A stretch of 64,000 bases of DNA from Avena insularis (Eukaryota > Streptophyta > Magnoliopsida > Poales > Poaceae): NCBI GenBank assembly GCA_023614405.1, contig CM042686.1:471294740-471358739 (forward strand). Reading direction: 5' to 3'. Below are positions 1 to 14,400 of this stretch, piece after piece. Under the pieces are notes generated by a model, which was not told the DNA's origin, did not search any database, and saw only the letters and a program-made list of their open reading frames with translations. The stretch's first letter is position 1; every line of letters begins with the position of its first letter. Position numbers and translations under genes: made by a program.

Positions 1-2110
1 ATATGTAGTTCCATATGAGAATAAATCTAGGGCCTCATAATTTGTTTCAGAGATGGAGTTGGCGAACCAAAGTACCAACAGCATAACCTATATTGTTTGT
101 GTGCATTGCTGCCTCAGGTTCACCAACCCATCCCTAAAACACGACACCATCATATGTGTCTCCCCTTGAACTCTTTTGGGGCAAATTTCAATCATCGGCC
201 TCGGTGACAAACTAAAATGTAATTCTTATACACTGAATGCATGGAATAGGTAATTTGAATATCATAGTTCTATGAATGTAGAATAAAGATTAAGGCCTCA
301 TAAGTTTCTACAGGGACGGCGTAAGTGAACCAAGTAACAATTGCACAGCCTATATTGTTCTTGTACATCGCCCCAGGTTCACTAACTCGTCCCTGAAAAA
401 ATCTGACACCAATGTGTATGCCTGTCTTTTGGGGCAAATTTGAATCATTGGCCACAATAAGAAATTGAAATGTAATCGTACAAAACATTATTCAGGGATA
501 TACATAGTCAGGTATAAAAACAAGCCTAAATATTGTAATTATAAATAAAAAACCAAACAATTAATCTTCAGGTACATGTTAAAAATACTTATGATCAAAA
601 CCATTCATATACATATGCATCATACCAAGCATTAAAAGATCAGAAACAATTCAAGGATCATATATGTAGTTCCATATGAGAATAAATCTAGGGCCTCATA
701 ATTTGTTTCAGAGATGGAGTTGGCAAACCAAAGTACCAATAGCACAACCTATATTGTTTGTGTGCATTGCTGCCTCAGGTTCACCAACCCATCCCTAAAA
801 CACGACATCGTCATACGTGTCTCCCCTTGAACTCTTTTGGGGCAAATTTCAATCATCGGCCTCGGTGACAAACTAAAATGTAATTCTTATACACTAAATG
901 CATGGAATAGGTAATTTGAATATCATAGTTCTATGAATGTAGAATAAAGATTAAGGCCTCATAAGTTTCTACAGGGATGATGTAAGTGAACCAAGTAACA
1001 ATTGCACAGCCTATATTGTTCTTGTACATCACCCCAGATTCACTAACTTGTCCCTGAAAAAATCTAACACCAATGTGTCTGCCTCTCTTTTGGGGCAAAT
1101 TTGAATCATTTGCCACAATAAGAAATTGAAATGTAATTGTACAAAACATTATTCAGGGATATACATAGTCAGGTACAAAAACAAGCCTTAATATTATAAT
1201 TATAAATAAAAAACCAAATAATTAATCTTTAGGTACATGTTAAAAATACTTATGATCAAAACCATTCATATACATATGCATCATACCAATCATTAAAAGA
1301 TCAGAAACAATTCAAGGATTATATATGTAGTTCCATATGAGAATAAATCAAGGGCCTCATAATTTGTTTTAGAGATGGAGTTGGAAAACCAAAGTACCAA
1401 CAACACAACCTATATTGTTTGTGTGCATTGCTGCCTCAGGTTCACCAACCCATCCTTAAAACACGACACCATCATACGTGTCTCCCCTTGAACTCTTTTG
1501 GGGCAAATTTCAATCATCGGTCTCGGTGAAAAACTAAAATATAATTCTTATACACTATAAATGCATGGAATAAATAATTCAAATATCATAGTTCTATGAA
1601 TGTAGAATAAAGATTGCAGCCTCATAAGTTTCTATAGAGACGGCGTAAGCGAACCAAGTAACAATTGTACAGCTTATATTGATCTTGTACATGGCCCCAG
1701 GTTCGCTCACTCATCCCTGAAAAAATTTGACACCAATGTGTCTGCCTCTCTTTGGGGCAAATTTGAATCATTGGCCACAATAAGAAATTGAAATATAATC
1801 ATACAAAACAATATTCAGGGATATACAAATGCATCATACAACGCATTCATATATCAGAAACAATACAAAGATTATATATTTAGGTTCCATATGAGAGAAA
1901 AATTAGGGCCTCATTTTTTTAGCGATGGAGTCGGAGAACCAAAATACCAACAGCACAACCTATATTGTTTATGTGTATTGCTGCCTCAGGCTCACTAACC
2001 ATCCCTAAGAAAACTACACCATCAGATTCCCTTGCACTATTTTGGGGCAAAATTGAATCATTGGGCTCAGTAAGGAATAGAAATGTAATGTTATAGGCCT
2101 ACTGTGTATC
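1..2110 (-). repeat. Tandem array of ~660-bp units derived from a duplicated coding exon
   Basis: Units begin near 1, 661 and 1321, with a shorter fourth copy from about 1870; the third unit is internally deleted. Each full unit holds two diverged sub-units that are homologous on the minus strand. One keeps an open frame (488-270, 1149-931, both 72 codons) reading FQFLIVANDSNLPQK and ending WFTY..PVETYEALIFILHS. The sister sub-unit (for example minus strand of about 30-225) aligns codon by codon but has stop codons. The pattern points to repeated duplication of an exon pair, with one member decaying. I do not recognise the protein family. The lack of ATG and of clear splice sites means this is most likely a relic, possibly linked to the broken gene at 2328-2797 on the same strand. 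Confidence 0.7.
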
Positions 2111-2327
2111 GAAATCAACACTCAACTAGCAAACTCAACTAGATGGCAGATGAGCAGATTGGGGTTTTGTGACTAGACGGATTGGGGTTTTGTGACTAGA
2201 TGGAAGACGCATCAATCAACCGATCAAATCATATATATACTACCCTACTTCAAGAGCAAAACAATTTGTTCACGATTGAGCAAATCCTATGTATGAACAG
2301 TGAAAACTGCGGCTGCGACTAGAGAAG

Positions 2328-2797
2328 CTAGCAATGTAGTACGTCAGACTCCTCATCAGGGACCTCCTCCTCGAACTCATCATTCTCCACGATTGCGTCG
2401 AAGATTTCTTGAACGGCGATGGGGTCGTCGATGTAGATCACCGGATTGCCTCCGCCTGCCGCCTGCCCCCATCCAGATCTGCCGCTAGCACCACGATGTT
2501 GTCGGCCACCTACTGCTCGGCGGTGACGGCTACCACCTGCTGCTCGGCGGCGATGGCTACCACCTGCTGCTCGGCAGCGACGGCTACCACCTGCTGCTCG
2601 GTGGCGATGGCTACCACCTGCTGCTCGGCGGCGACGACTACTGGCTAGACGGATGAGCTCGCACCCTCGACGGCGCGGCGACAAGCGGCGTTCGTGCCCG
2701 GAGAAGACGCATCCGCCTGCTTGGCAACGACCGAGCCATCTGTTGTTGCGTCTTCAACTGGCTTCACCTCCGGATCGTCTCCACGCGTACGCTTCAT
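2328..2797 (-). pseudogene. Broken gene with an EQQVVA(I/V)AA repeat and acidic tail
   Basis: An ATG at 2797-2795 opens a 50-codon frame starting MKRTRGDDPEVKPVED, a basic then acidic start like a nuclear protein, which stops at TAG 2647-2645. The same frame then continues as five near-perfect 9-residue repeats (EQQVVAIAA type) and hits a second TAG just after the last repeat. The frame downstream that looks protein-like (GNPVIYIDDPIAVQEIFDAI, then a Glu/Asp-rich tail ending at 2328) is in another register. So at least two nonsense codons and one frameshift separate pieces of what looks like one coding region. A TATA-like sequence lies ~130 bp upstream. Function is unknown. The exon array at 1-2110 lies downstream on the same strand and may have been its 3' exons. 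Confidence 0.5.
2512..2645. repeat. 27-bp GC-rich minisatellite, about 5 copies
   Basis: Unit of the form ctgctgctcggcggcgatgg plus ctaccac, repeated about five times with a few transitions. Because 27 is divisible by three, it encodes a 9-residue repeat in every frame. The minus-strand EQQVVA frame is the most protein-like, because it is in register with the upstream ATG. Confidence 0.85.
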
Positions 2798-2928
2798 GGC
2801 GCACCAAGGGAAGGAGGTAGTGCAAACGAGGGAGCTTCGGCGCGCACGGCAGGTGTAGATTGGGGTCTTGGGACTAGACAGACTGGGGGAAATGACACGA
2901 GCTCATGGAAGAAGAAGGTCGAGGGGGG

Positions 2929-2936
2929 TTATAAAC
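2929..2936 (-). promoter_or_regulatory. Possible TATA box for the broken gene at 2328-2797
   Basis: Minus strand reads GTTTATAA about 130 bp upstream of the ATG at 2797, a spacing compatible with a short 5' leader. There is no other support. Confidence 0.3.
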
Positions 2937-2959
2937 ACCGGACCGTTTGAAACAGCCAC

Positions 2960-3640
2960 GATCTCCACTTTAGAGCTGCATTGAAAACACGCTCATGGCA
3001 GACCACGATTCCACTGCATGCAAGTGGCGCGGAACTAATTTCTAGCAACGTTAGATCTACTCGAGGGGGGCCCTTGACTCATGGAATTTACTAGCGGTAG
3101 GGCCCAGATGGAAGTGAGATTGAGAGCGCTGCGTAAAAATGGGATATGTTTGATTAAAATCAAGTATAAATTGCAGCATCCCATCGACAACCGTGCACTC
3201 GATGACCCCGTTGCCCTGTGCATGAGTTGTAGTAGCAGTAGTAGGCTTTTCAGACTTGATTAAACTTGACATGACCGCTCGACGACTTTTTCCATGGACG
3301 TCATCGTGTTCCTTTTTGTAGAAGTCTCGCAGAGGGAGACGTTCGTGCTGTCTCACACTGTACTGTGAAGGGCACGACGTGTGCAACGATCATCGTTGGA
3401 TCGCACAGAATCAACGGTTGGTGCGCACGATCTGCGTGACAACTGTGCAAACCAATCAGGGAGTAGCAGACAGGGTGAGTACAGGTTTGGGCTTCTATGA
3501 AAGATAGAGAGGGGGGCCAAAACTAAGTAGTACCACATAAAACCAAGGGCAAAATTGAGTAGTATAAAAATGGAAAGTGTCTTGTACGATGAAATACATC
3601 GTGGAATACATCAAATTATGCCAAGATAGATCCACTAGAG
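2960..3640. other. No gene recognised
   Basis: Only short overlapping frames on both strands, with no coherent domain, splice pattern or transposon end. It forms the left flank of the large minisatellite array. Confidence 0.5.
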
Positions 3641-6600
3641 TTCATTGGATGTGTGTTCTTATCATAAACCACACATGGATCCACCAGTGTCATTGCATGT
3701 GTGTTCTTCTAAACAAACCACATAAGGATCCACCAGTGTCATTGCATGTTTGTTCTTTTCATGAACCACACTCAGTGTCATTGCATGTCTGTTCTTTTCA
3801 TGAACCACACCCAGTGTCACTGCATGTCTGTTCTTTTCATGAACCACACCAGTGTCATTGCATGTCTGTTCTTTTCATGAACCACACCCAGTGTCATTGC
3901 ATGTCTGTTCTTTTCATGAAACACACCCAGTGTCACTGCATGTCTGTTCTTTTCATGAACCACATAAGGATCTACCAGTGTCATTGGATGTGTGTTCTTC
4001 TCATGAACCACACGTGGATCCACCGGTGTCATTGCATGTCTGTTCCTCTAGACAGAACACATAAGGATCCACCGGTGTCATTGCATGTCTGTTCCTCTAA
4101 ACAAACCACATAAGGATCCACCAGTGTCACTGGATGTGTGTTGTTCTCATGAACCACACATGGATCCACCGGTGTCATTTCATGTTTGTTCCTCTAAACA
4201 AACCACATAAGGATCCACCAGTGTCATTGCATGTCTGTTCTTTTCATGAACCACACCTAGTGTCATTGCATGCATGTTCTTTTCATTAACCACAGCTAGA
4301 GTCATTGCATGTCTGTTACTTCCATAAACCACACATGGATCCACCCAGTGTCATTGCATGTCTGTTCTTTTCATGAACCACACCCAGTGTCACTACATGT
4401 CAGTTCTTTTCATGAACAACATAAGGATCCACCCAGTGTTATTGGATGTGTGTTATTCTCATGAACCAGACGTGGATCCACCGGTGTCATTGCATGTCTG
4501 TTCCTCTAAACAAACCACATAAGGATCCACCAGTGTCATTGCATGTCTGTTCTTTTCATGAACCACGCCCAGTGTCATTGCATGTGTGTTCTTCTAAACA
4601 AACCACATAAGGATCCACCAGTGTCATTGCATGTCTGTTCTTTTCATGAACCACACATAAGGATCCACCAGTGTCATTGCATGTCTATTCTTTTCATGAA
4701 CCACATAAGGATCCACCAGTGTCATTGCATGTCTGTTCTTTTCATGAACCACACCTAGTGTCATTGCATGTTTGTTCTTTTCATGAAACACACCCGGTGT
4801 CACTACATGTCTGTTCTTTTCATGAACCACATAAGGATCTACCAGTGTCATTGGATGTGTGTTCTTCTCATGAACCACACGTGGATCGATCGGTGTCATT
4901 GCATGTCTGTTCCTCTAAACAAACCACATAAGGATCCACCAGTGTCATTGCATGTCTGTTCTTTTCATGAACCACACCCAGTGTCATTGCATGTGTGTTC
5001 TTCTAAACAAACCACATAAGGATCCACCAGTGTCATTGTCTGTCTATTCTTTTCATGAACCACACCCAGTGTTAGTGCATGTCTGTTCTTTTCATTAACC
5101 ACACCCACTGTCACTGCATGTCAGTTCTTTTCATGAACCACATAAGGATCTACCGGTGTCATTGGATGTGTGTTCTTCTAAACAAACCACATAAGTCATT
5201 GCATGTATGTTCTTCTCATGAACCACACTCAGTGTCATTGCTTGTGTGTTCCTCTAGACAGACCACATAAGGATCCACCGGTGTCATTGCATGTCTGTTC
5301 CTCTAAACAAACCACATAAGGATCCACTAGTGTCATTGGATGCGTGTTCTTCTCATGAACCACACATGGATCCACCGGTGTCATTGCATGTTTGTTTCTC
5401 TAAACAAACCACATAAGGATCCACCAGTGTCATTGCATGTCTGTTCTTTTCATGAACCACACCCAGTGTCATTGCATGTGTGTTCTTTTCATTAACCACA
5501 GCTAGAGTCATTGCATCTCTGTTACTTCCATAAACCACACATGGATCCACCGATGTCATTGCATGTCTGTTCTTTTCATGAACCACACCCAGTGTCACTA
5601 CATGTCAGTTCTTTTCATGAACCACATAAGGATCCACCTAGTGTCATTGGATGTGTGTTCTTCTCATGAACCACACGTGGATCCACCGGTGTCATTGCAT
5701 GTCTGTTCCTCTAAACAAACCACATAAGGATCCACCAATATCATTGCGTGTCTATTCTTTTCATGAACCACACCCTGTGTCATTGCATGTTTGTTCTTCT
5801 AAACAAACCATATAAGGATCCACCAGTGTCATTGCATGTCTGTTCTTTTCATGAACCACACATAAGGATCCACCAGTGTCATTGCATGTCTGTTCTTTTC
5901 ATGAACCACACCCAATGTCATTGCATGTGTGTTCTCCTGACAAACCACATATGGATCCACCAGTGTCATTGCATGTCTGTTCTTTTCATGAACCACAGCT
6001 AGAGTCCACTAGTGTCATTGGATGTGTGTTCTTCCCATGAACCACACATGGATCCACCAGTGTCATTGTATGTCTGTTCTTTTCATGAATCATAGCTAGA
6101 GTCATTACATGTTTGTTACTTCCATAAACCACATATGGATCCACCTAGTGTGATTGCATGTCTGTTCCTCTAAACAAACCACATAAGGATACAGCAGTGT
6201 CATTGGATGTGTGTTCTTCTCATGAACCACACATGGATCCACAAGTGTCATTGCATGTCTATTCCTCTAAACAAACCACATAAGGATCCACCAGTGTCAT
6301 TGCATGTTTGTTCTTTTCATGACCCACACATAAGGATCCACCAGTGTCATTGCATGTCTGTTCTTTTCATGAACCACATAAGGATCTACCAGTGTCATTG
6401 GATGTGTGTTCTTCTCATGAACCTCACGTGGATCTACCAGTGTCATTGCATGTCTGTTCCTCTAAACAAACCACATAAGGATCCACCGGTGCCATTGCAT
6501 GTCTGTTCTTTTCATGAACCACACCAGTGTCATTGCATGTGTGTTCTTCTAAACAAACCACATAAGGATCCACTAGTGTCATTGCATGTCTGTTCTTTTC

Positions 6601-7621
6601 ATGAACCAAACATAAGGATCCACCAGTGTCATTGCATGTCTGTTCTTCTAAACAAACCACATAAGGATCCACTAGAGTCATTGCATGTCTGTTATTTTCA
6701 TGAACCACACCCATTATCATTGCATGTGTGTTCTTCTAAACAAACCACATAAGTCATTGCACGTCTGTTCTTTTCATGAACCACACCCGGTGTCAATGCA
6801 TGTGTGTTCCTCTAGAAAGACCACATAAGGATCCACCGGTGTCATTGCATGTATGTTCCTCTAAACAAACCACATAAGGATCCACCAGTGTCATTGGATG
6901 TGTGTTCTTCTCATGAACCACACATTGATCCACCGGTGTCATTGCATGTTTGTTCCTCTAAACAAACCACATAAGGATCCACCAGTGTCATTGCATGTCT
7001 GTTCTTTTCATGAACCACACCTAGTGTCATTGCATGTCTGTTCTTTTCATGAACCACAGCTAGAGTCATTGCATGTCTGTTACTTCCATAAACCACACAT
7101 AGATCCACCGATATCATTGCATGTCTATTCTTTTCATGAACCACACCCTGTGTCACTGCATGTCAGTTCTTTTCATGAACCACATAAGGATCCACCCAGT
7201 GTCATTGGATGTGTGTTCTTCTCATGAACCACACGTGGATCCGCCGGTGTCATTGCATGTCTGTTCCTCTAAACAAACCACATGAGGATCCACCAGTGTC
7301 ATTGCATGTCTGTTCTTTTCATGAACAACACCTAGTGTCATTGCATGTGTGTTCTTCTAAACAAACCACATAAGGATCCACCAGTGTCATTGTCTATCTG
7401 TTCTTTTCATGAACCACACCCAGTGTTAGTGCATGTCTATTCTTTCCATGAACCACACCCAGTGTCACTGCATGGCAGTTCTTTTCATGAACCACATAAG
7501 GATCTAACAGTGTCATTAGATGTGTGTTCTTCTCATGAACCACACGTGGATCCACCGGTGTCATTGCATGTTTGTTCCTCTAAACAAACAACATAAGGAT
7601 CCACCAGTGTCATTGCATGTC

Positions 7622-10600
7622 TGTTCTTTTCATGAACCACACCTAGTGTCATTGCATGTGTGTTCTTCTAAATAAACCACATAAGGATCCACCGGTGTCA
7701 ATGCATGTCTATTCTTTTCATGAACAACATAAGGATCCACCAGAGTCATTGCATGTCTGTTCTTTTCATGAACCACATAAGGATCCACCAGTGTAATTGC
7801 ATGTCTGTTCTTTTCATGAACCACACTTAGTGTCATTGCATGTATGTTCTTTTCATGAACCACACACAGTGTCACTGCATGTCTGTTCTTTTCATGAACC
7901 ACATAAGGATCTACCAGTGTCATTGGGTGTGTGTTCTTCTCAAGAACCACACGTGGATCCACCGGTGTCATTGCATGTTTGTTCCTCTAAACAAACCACA
8001 CGTGGATCCACCAGTGTCATTGCGTGTCTGTTCTTTTCATGAACCACACCCAGTGTCATTGCATGTGTGTTCTTCTAAACAAACCACATAAGGATCCACC
8101 AGTGTCATTGCATGTCTGTTTTTTTCATGAACCACACCCAGTGTCATTGCATGTGTGTTCTTCTAGACAAACCACATAAGTCATTGCATGTCTGTTCTTT
8201 TCATGAACCACACCCGGCGTCATTGCATGTGTGTTCCTCTAGACAGACCACATAAGGATCCACCGGTGTCATTGCATGTCTGTTCCTCTAAACAAACCAC
8301 ATAAGGATCCACTAGTGTCATTGGATGTGTGTTCTTCTCATGAACCACACATGGATCCGCCGGTGTCATTGCATGTTTGTTCCTCTAAACAAACCACATA
8401 AGGATCCACCAGTGTCATTACATGTTTGTTCTTTTCATGAATCACACCCAGTGTCATTGCATGCATGTTCTTTTCATTAACCACAGCTAGAGTCATTGCA
8501 TGTCTGTTACTTCCATAAACCACACATGGATCCACCCAGTGTCATTGCATGTCTGTTCTTTTCATGAACCACACCCAGTGTCATTGCATGTCTGTTCTTT
8601 TCATGAAACACACCCAGTGTCACTTCATGTCTGTTCTTTTCATGAACCACATAAGGATCTACCAGTGTCATTGGATGTGTGTTCTTCTCATGAACCACAC
8701 GTGGATCCACCGGTGTCATTGCATGTCTATTCCTCTAAACAAACCACATAAGGATCCACCAGTGTGATTGCATGTCTGTTCTTTTCTTGAACCACACCCA
8801 GTGTCACTGCATGTGTGTTCTTCTAAACAAACCACAGGATCCACCAGTGTCATTGCCTGTCTGTTCTTTTCATGAACCACACCCAGTGTCAGTACATGTA
8901 TGTTCTTTTCATGAACCACAACCAATGTCACTGCATGTAAGTTCTTTTCATGAACTACATAAGGATCTACCAGTGTCATTGGATGTGTGTTCTTCTCATG
9001 AACCACACGTGGATCCACCGGTGTCATTGCATGTCTGTTCCTCTAAACAAACCACATAAGGATCCACTAGTGTCATTGCATGTCTGTTCTTTTCATGAAC
9101 CGCACTCAGTGTCATTGCATGTGTGTTCTTCTAAACAAACCACATAAGGATCCACCAGTGTCATTGCCGGTCTGTTCTTTTCATGAACCACACCCAGTGT
9201 CATTGCATGTCTGTTCTTTTCATGAACCACACCGGTGTCCTTTGCATGTATGATATTTTCATGAACCACATAAGGATCTACCACTGTCATTGAATGTGTG
9301 TTCTTCTCATGAACCACACGTGGATCCACCGGTGTCATTGCATGTCTGTTCCTCTAAACAAACCACATAAGGATCCACCAGTGTCATTGGATGCGTGTTC
9401 TTTTCAAGAACCACACCCAGTGTCATTGCATGTGTGTTCTTATAAACAAACCACATAAGGATCCACTAGTGTCATTGCATGTCTGTTCTTTTCATGAACC
9501 ACATAAGGATCCACCAGTGTCATTGCATGTCTGTTCTTTTCATGAACCACATAAGGATCCACCAGTGTCATTGCATGTCTGTTCTTTTCATAAACCACAC
9601 CCAGTGTCAGTGCATGTCTGTTCTTTTCATGAACCACACCCAGTGTCACTTCATGTCTGTTCTTTTCATGAACCACATAAGGATCTACCATTGTCATTGG
9701 ATGTGTGTTCTTGTCATGAACCACACGTGGATCCACCGGTGTCATTGCATGTCTATTCCTATAAACAAACCACATAAGGATCCACCAGTGTCATTGCGTG
9801 TCTGTTCTTTTCATGAACCATAGCCAGTGTCATTGCATGTGTGTTCTTCTAAACAAACCACATAAGGATCCACCAGTGTCATTGCCTGTGTATTCTTTTC
9901 ATGAACCACACCCAGTGTCATTGCATGTGTGTTCTTCTAAACAAACCACATAAGTCATTGCATGTCTGTTTTTCATGAACCTAACCCGGTGTCATTGCAT
10001 GTTTGTTCCTCTAGTCAGACCACATAAGGATCCACCGGTGTCATTGCATGTCTTTTCCTCTAAACAAACCACATAAGGATCCACTAGTGTCATTGAATGT
10101 GTGTTCTTCTCATGAACCACACATGGATCCACCGGTGTCATTGCATGTCTGTTCCTCTAAACAAACCACATAAGGATCCACCAGTGTCATTGCATGTCTG
10201 TTCTTTTCATGAACCACACCTAGTGTCATTGCATGCGTGTTCTTTTCATTAACCACAGCTAGAGTCATTGCATGTCTGTTACTTCCATAAACCACACATG
10301 GATCCACCGATGTAACTGCATGTCTGTTCTTTTCATGAACCACACCTAGTGTCACTTCATGTCTGTTCTTTTCATGAACCACATAAGGATCTACCATTGT
10401 CATTGGATGTGTGTTCTTCTCATGAACCACACGTGGATCCACCGGTGTCATTGCATGTCTATTCCTCTAAACAAACCACATAAGGATCCACCCGTGTCAT
10501 TGCGTATACATTCTTTTCATGAACCACACCCAGTGTCATTGCATGTGTGTTCTTCTAAACAAACCACATAAGGATCCACCAGTGTGATTACCTGTCTGTT

Positions 10601-11462
10601 CTTTTCATGAACCACACCAAGTGTCATTGCATGTGTGTTCTTGTAAACAAACCACGTATGTCATTGCGTGTCAGTTCTATTCATGAACCACATAAGGATC
10701 CACCTAGTATCATTGGATGTGTGTTCTTCTCACGAACCACACGTGGACCCACCGGTGTCATTGCATGTTTGTTCCTCTAAACAAACCACATAAGGATCCA
10801 CCAGTGTCATTACATGTCTGTTCTTTTCATGAACCACACCCAGTGTCATTGCATGTGTGTTCTTCTAAAAAAACACATAAGGATCCACCAGTGTCATTGC
10901 ATGTGTGTTCTTTTCATGAACAACACATAAGGATACACCAGTGTCATTGCATGTCTGTTCTTTTCATGAACCACACCCAATGTCATTGCATGTGTGTTCT
11001 CCTGACAAACCACATATGGATCCACTAGTTTCATTGCATGTCTGTTCTTTTCATGAACCACAGCTAGAGTCCACCAGTGTCATTGGATGTGTGTTCTTCC
11101 CTTGAACCACACATGGATCCACCAGTGTCATTGCATGTCCGTTCTTTTCACGAATCACAGCTAGAGTCATTGCATGTCTATTACTTCCATAAACCACATA
11201 TGGATCCACCAAGTGTGATTGCATGTCTGTTCCTCTAAACAAACCACATAAGGATCCACCGGTGTCATTGGATGTGAGTTCTTCTCATGAACCACACATG
11301 GATCCACCAGTGTCATTGCATGTTTGTTCCTCTAAACAAACCACATAAGGATCCACCAGTGTCATTGCATGTCTGTTCTTTTCATGAACCACACATAAGG
11401 ATCCACCAGTGTCATTGCATGTCTGTTCTTTTCATGAACCACACCCAGTGTCATGGCATGTG
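7622..11462. repeat. Copy A of a ~3.84-kb segmental duplication inside the array
   Basis: The sequence from about 7,622 to 11,462 reappears 3,839-3,841 bp further right with almost no differences, including rare variant units (for example accacaggatccacc without ataa, and ttcattaaccacagctagag). Edges are approximate because the flanks are the same repeat. Confidence 0.9.
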
Positions 11463-14400
11463 TGTTCTTTTCATGAACCACACCTAGTGTCATTGCATGT
11501 GTGTTCTTCTAAACAAACCACATAAGGATCCACCGGTGTCAATGCATGTCTATTCTTTTCATGAACAACATAAGGATCCACCAGAGTCATTGCATGTCTG
11601 TTCTTTTCATGAACCACATAAGGATCCACCAGTGTAATTGCATGTCTGTTCTTTTCATGAACCACACTTAGTGTCATTGCATGTATGTTCTTTTCATGAA
11701 CCACACACAGTGTCACTGCATGTCTGTTCTTTTCATGAACCACATAAGGATCTACCAGTGTCATTGGGTGTGTGTTCTTCTCAAGAACCACACGTGGATC
11801 CACCGGTGTCATTGCATGTTTGTTCCTCTAAACAAACCACACGTGGATCCACCAGTGTCAATGCGTGTCTGTTCTTTTCATGAACCACACCCAGTGTCAT
11901 TGCATGTGTGTTCTTCTAAACAAACCACATAAGGATCCACCAGTGTCATTGCCTGTCTGTTTTTTTCATGAACCACACCCAGTGTCATTGCATGTGTGTT
12001 CTTCTAAAAAAACCACATAAGTCATTGCATGTCTGTTCTTTTCATGAACCACACCCGACGTCATTGCATGTGTGTTCCTCTAGACAGACCACATAAGGAT
12101 CCATCGGTGTCATTGCATGTCTGTTCCTCTAAACAAACCACATAAGGATCCACTAGTGTCATTGGATGTGTGTTCTTCTCATGAACCACACATGGATCCG
12201 CCGGTGTCATTGCATGTTTGTTCCTCTAAACAAACCACATAAGGATCCACCAGTGTCATTACATGTTTGTTCTTTTCATGAATCACACCCAGTGTCATTG
12301 CATGCATGTTCTTTTCATTAACCACAGCTAGAGTCATTGCATGTCTGTTACTTCCATAAACCGCACATGGATCCACCCAGTGTCATTGCATGTCTGTTCT
12401 TTTCATGAACCACACCCAGTGTCATTGCATACATTCTTTTCATGAAACACACCCAGTGTCACTTCATGTCTGTTCTTTTCATGAACCACATAAGGATCTA
12501 CCAGTGTCATTGGATGTGTGTTCTTCTCATGAACCACACGTGGATCCACCGGTGTCATTGCATGTCTATTCCTCTAAACAAACCACATAAGGATCCACCA
12601 GTGTGATTGCATGTCTGTTCTTTTCTTGAACCACACCCAGTGTCACTGCATGTGTGTTCTTCTAAACAAACCACAGGATCCACCAGTGTCATTGCCTGTC
12701 TGTTCTTTTCATGAACCACACCCAGTGTCAGTACATGTATGTTCTTTTCATGAACCACAACCAATGTCACTGCATGTAAGTTCTTTTCATGAACTACATA
12801 AGGATCTACCAGTGTCATTGGATGTGTGTTCTTCTCATGAACCACACGTGGATCCACCGGTGTCATTGCATGTCTGTTCCTCTAAACAAACCACATAAGG
12901 ATCCACTAGTGTCATTGCATGTCTGTTCTTTTCATGAACCGCACTCAGTGTCATTGCATGTGTGTTCTTCTAAACAAACCACATAAGGATCCACCAGTGT
13001 CATTGCCGGTCTGTTCTTTTCATGAACCACACCCAGTGTCAGTGCATGTCTGTTCTTTTCATGAACCACACCCAGTGTCACTGCATGTCTGATATTTTCA
13101 TGAACCACATAAGGATCTACCACTGTCATTGAATGTGTGTTCTTCTCATGAACCACACGTGGATCCACCGGTGTCATTGCATGTCTGTTCCTCTAAACAA
13201 ACCACATAAGGATCCACCAGTGTCATTGGATGCGTGTTCTTTTCAAGAACCACACCCAGTGTCATTGCATGTGTGTTCTTATAAACAAACCACATAAGGA
13301 TCCACTAGTGTCATTGCATGTCTGTTCTTTTCATGAACCACATAAGGATCCACCAGTGTCATTGCATGTCTGTTCTTTTCATGAACCACATAAGGATCCA
13401 CCAGTGTCATTGCATGTCTGTTCTTTTCATAAACCACACCCAGTGTCAGTGCATGTCTGTTCTTTTCATGAACCACACCCAGTGTCACTTCATGTCTGTT
13501 CTTTTCATGAACCACATAAGGATCTACCATTGTCATTGGATGTGTGTTCTTGTCATGAACCACACGTGGATCCACCGGTGTCATTGCATGTCTATTCCTA
13601 TAAACAAACCACATAAGGATCCACCAGTGTCATTGCGTGTCTGTTCTTTTCATGAACCATAGCCAGTGTCATTGCATGTGTGTTCTTCTAAACAAACCAC
13701 ATAAGGATCCACCAGTGTCATTGCCTGTGTATTCTTTTCATGAACCACACCCAGTGTCATTGCATGTGTGTTCTTCTAAACAAACCACATAAGTCATTGC
13801 ATGTCTGTTCTTTTCATGAACCACACCCGGTGTCATTGCATGTGTGTTCCTCTAGACAGACCACATAAGGATCCACCGGTGTCATTGCATGTCTTTTCCT
13901 CTAAACAAACCACATAAGGATCCACTAGTGTCATTGAATGTGTGTTCTTCTCATGAACCACACATGGATCCACCGGTGTCATTGCATGTCTGTTCCTCTA
14001 AACAAACCACATAAGGATCCACCAGTGTCATTGCATGTCTGTTCTTTTCATGAACCACACCTAGTGTCATTGCATGCGTGTTCTTTTCATTAACCACAGC
14101 TAGAGTCATTGCATGTCTGTTACTTCCATAAACCACACATGGATCCACCGATGTAACTGCATGTCTGTTCTTTTCATGAACCACACCTAGTGTCACTTCA
14201 TGTCTGTTCTTTTCATGAACCACATAAGGATCTACCATTGTCATTGGATGTGTGTTCTTCTCATGAACCACACGTGGATCCACCGGTGTCATTGCATGTC
14301 TATTCCTCTAAACAAACCACATAAGGATCCACCCGTGTCATTGCGTGTCTGTTCTTTTCATGAACCACACCCAGTGTCATTGCATGTGTGTTCTTCTAAA

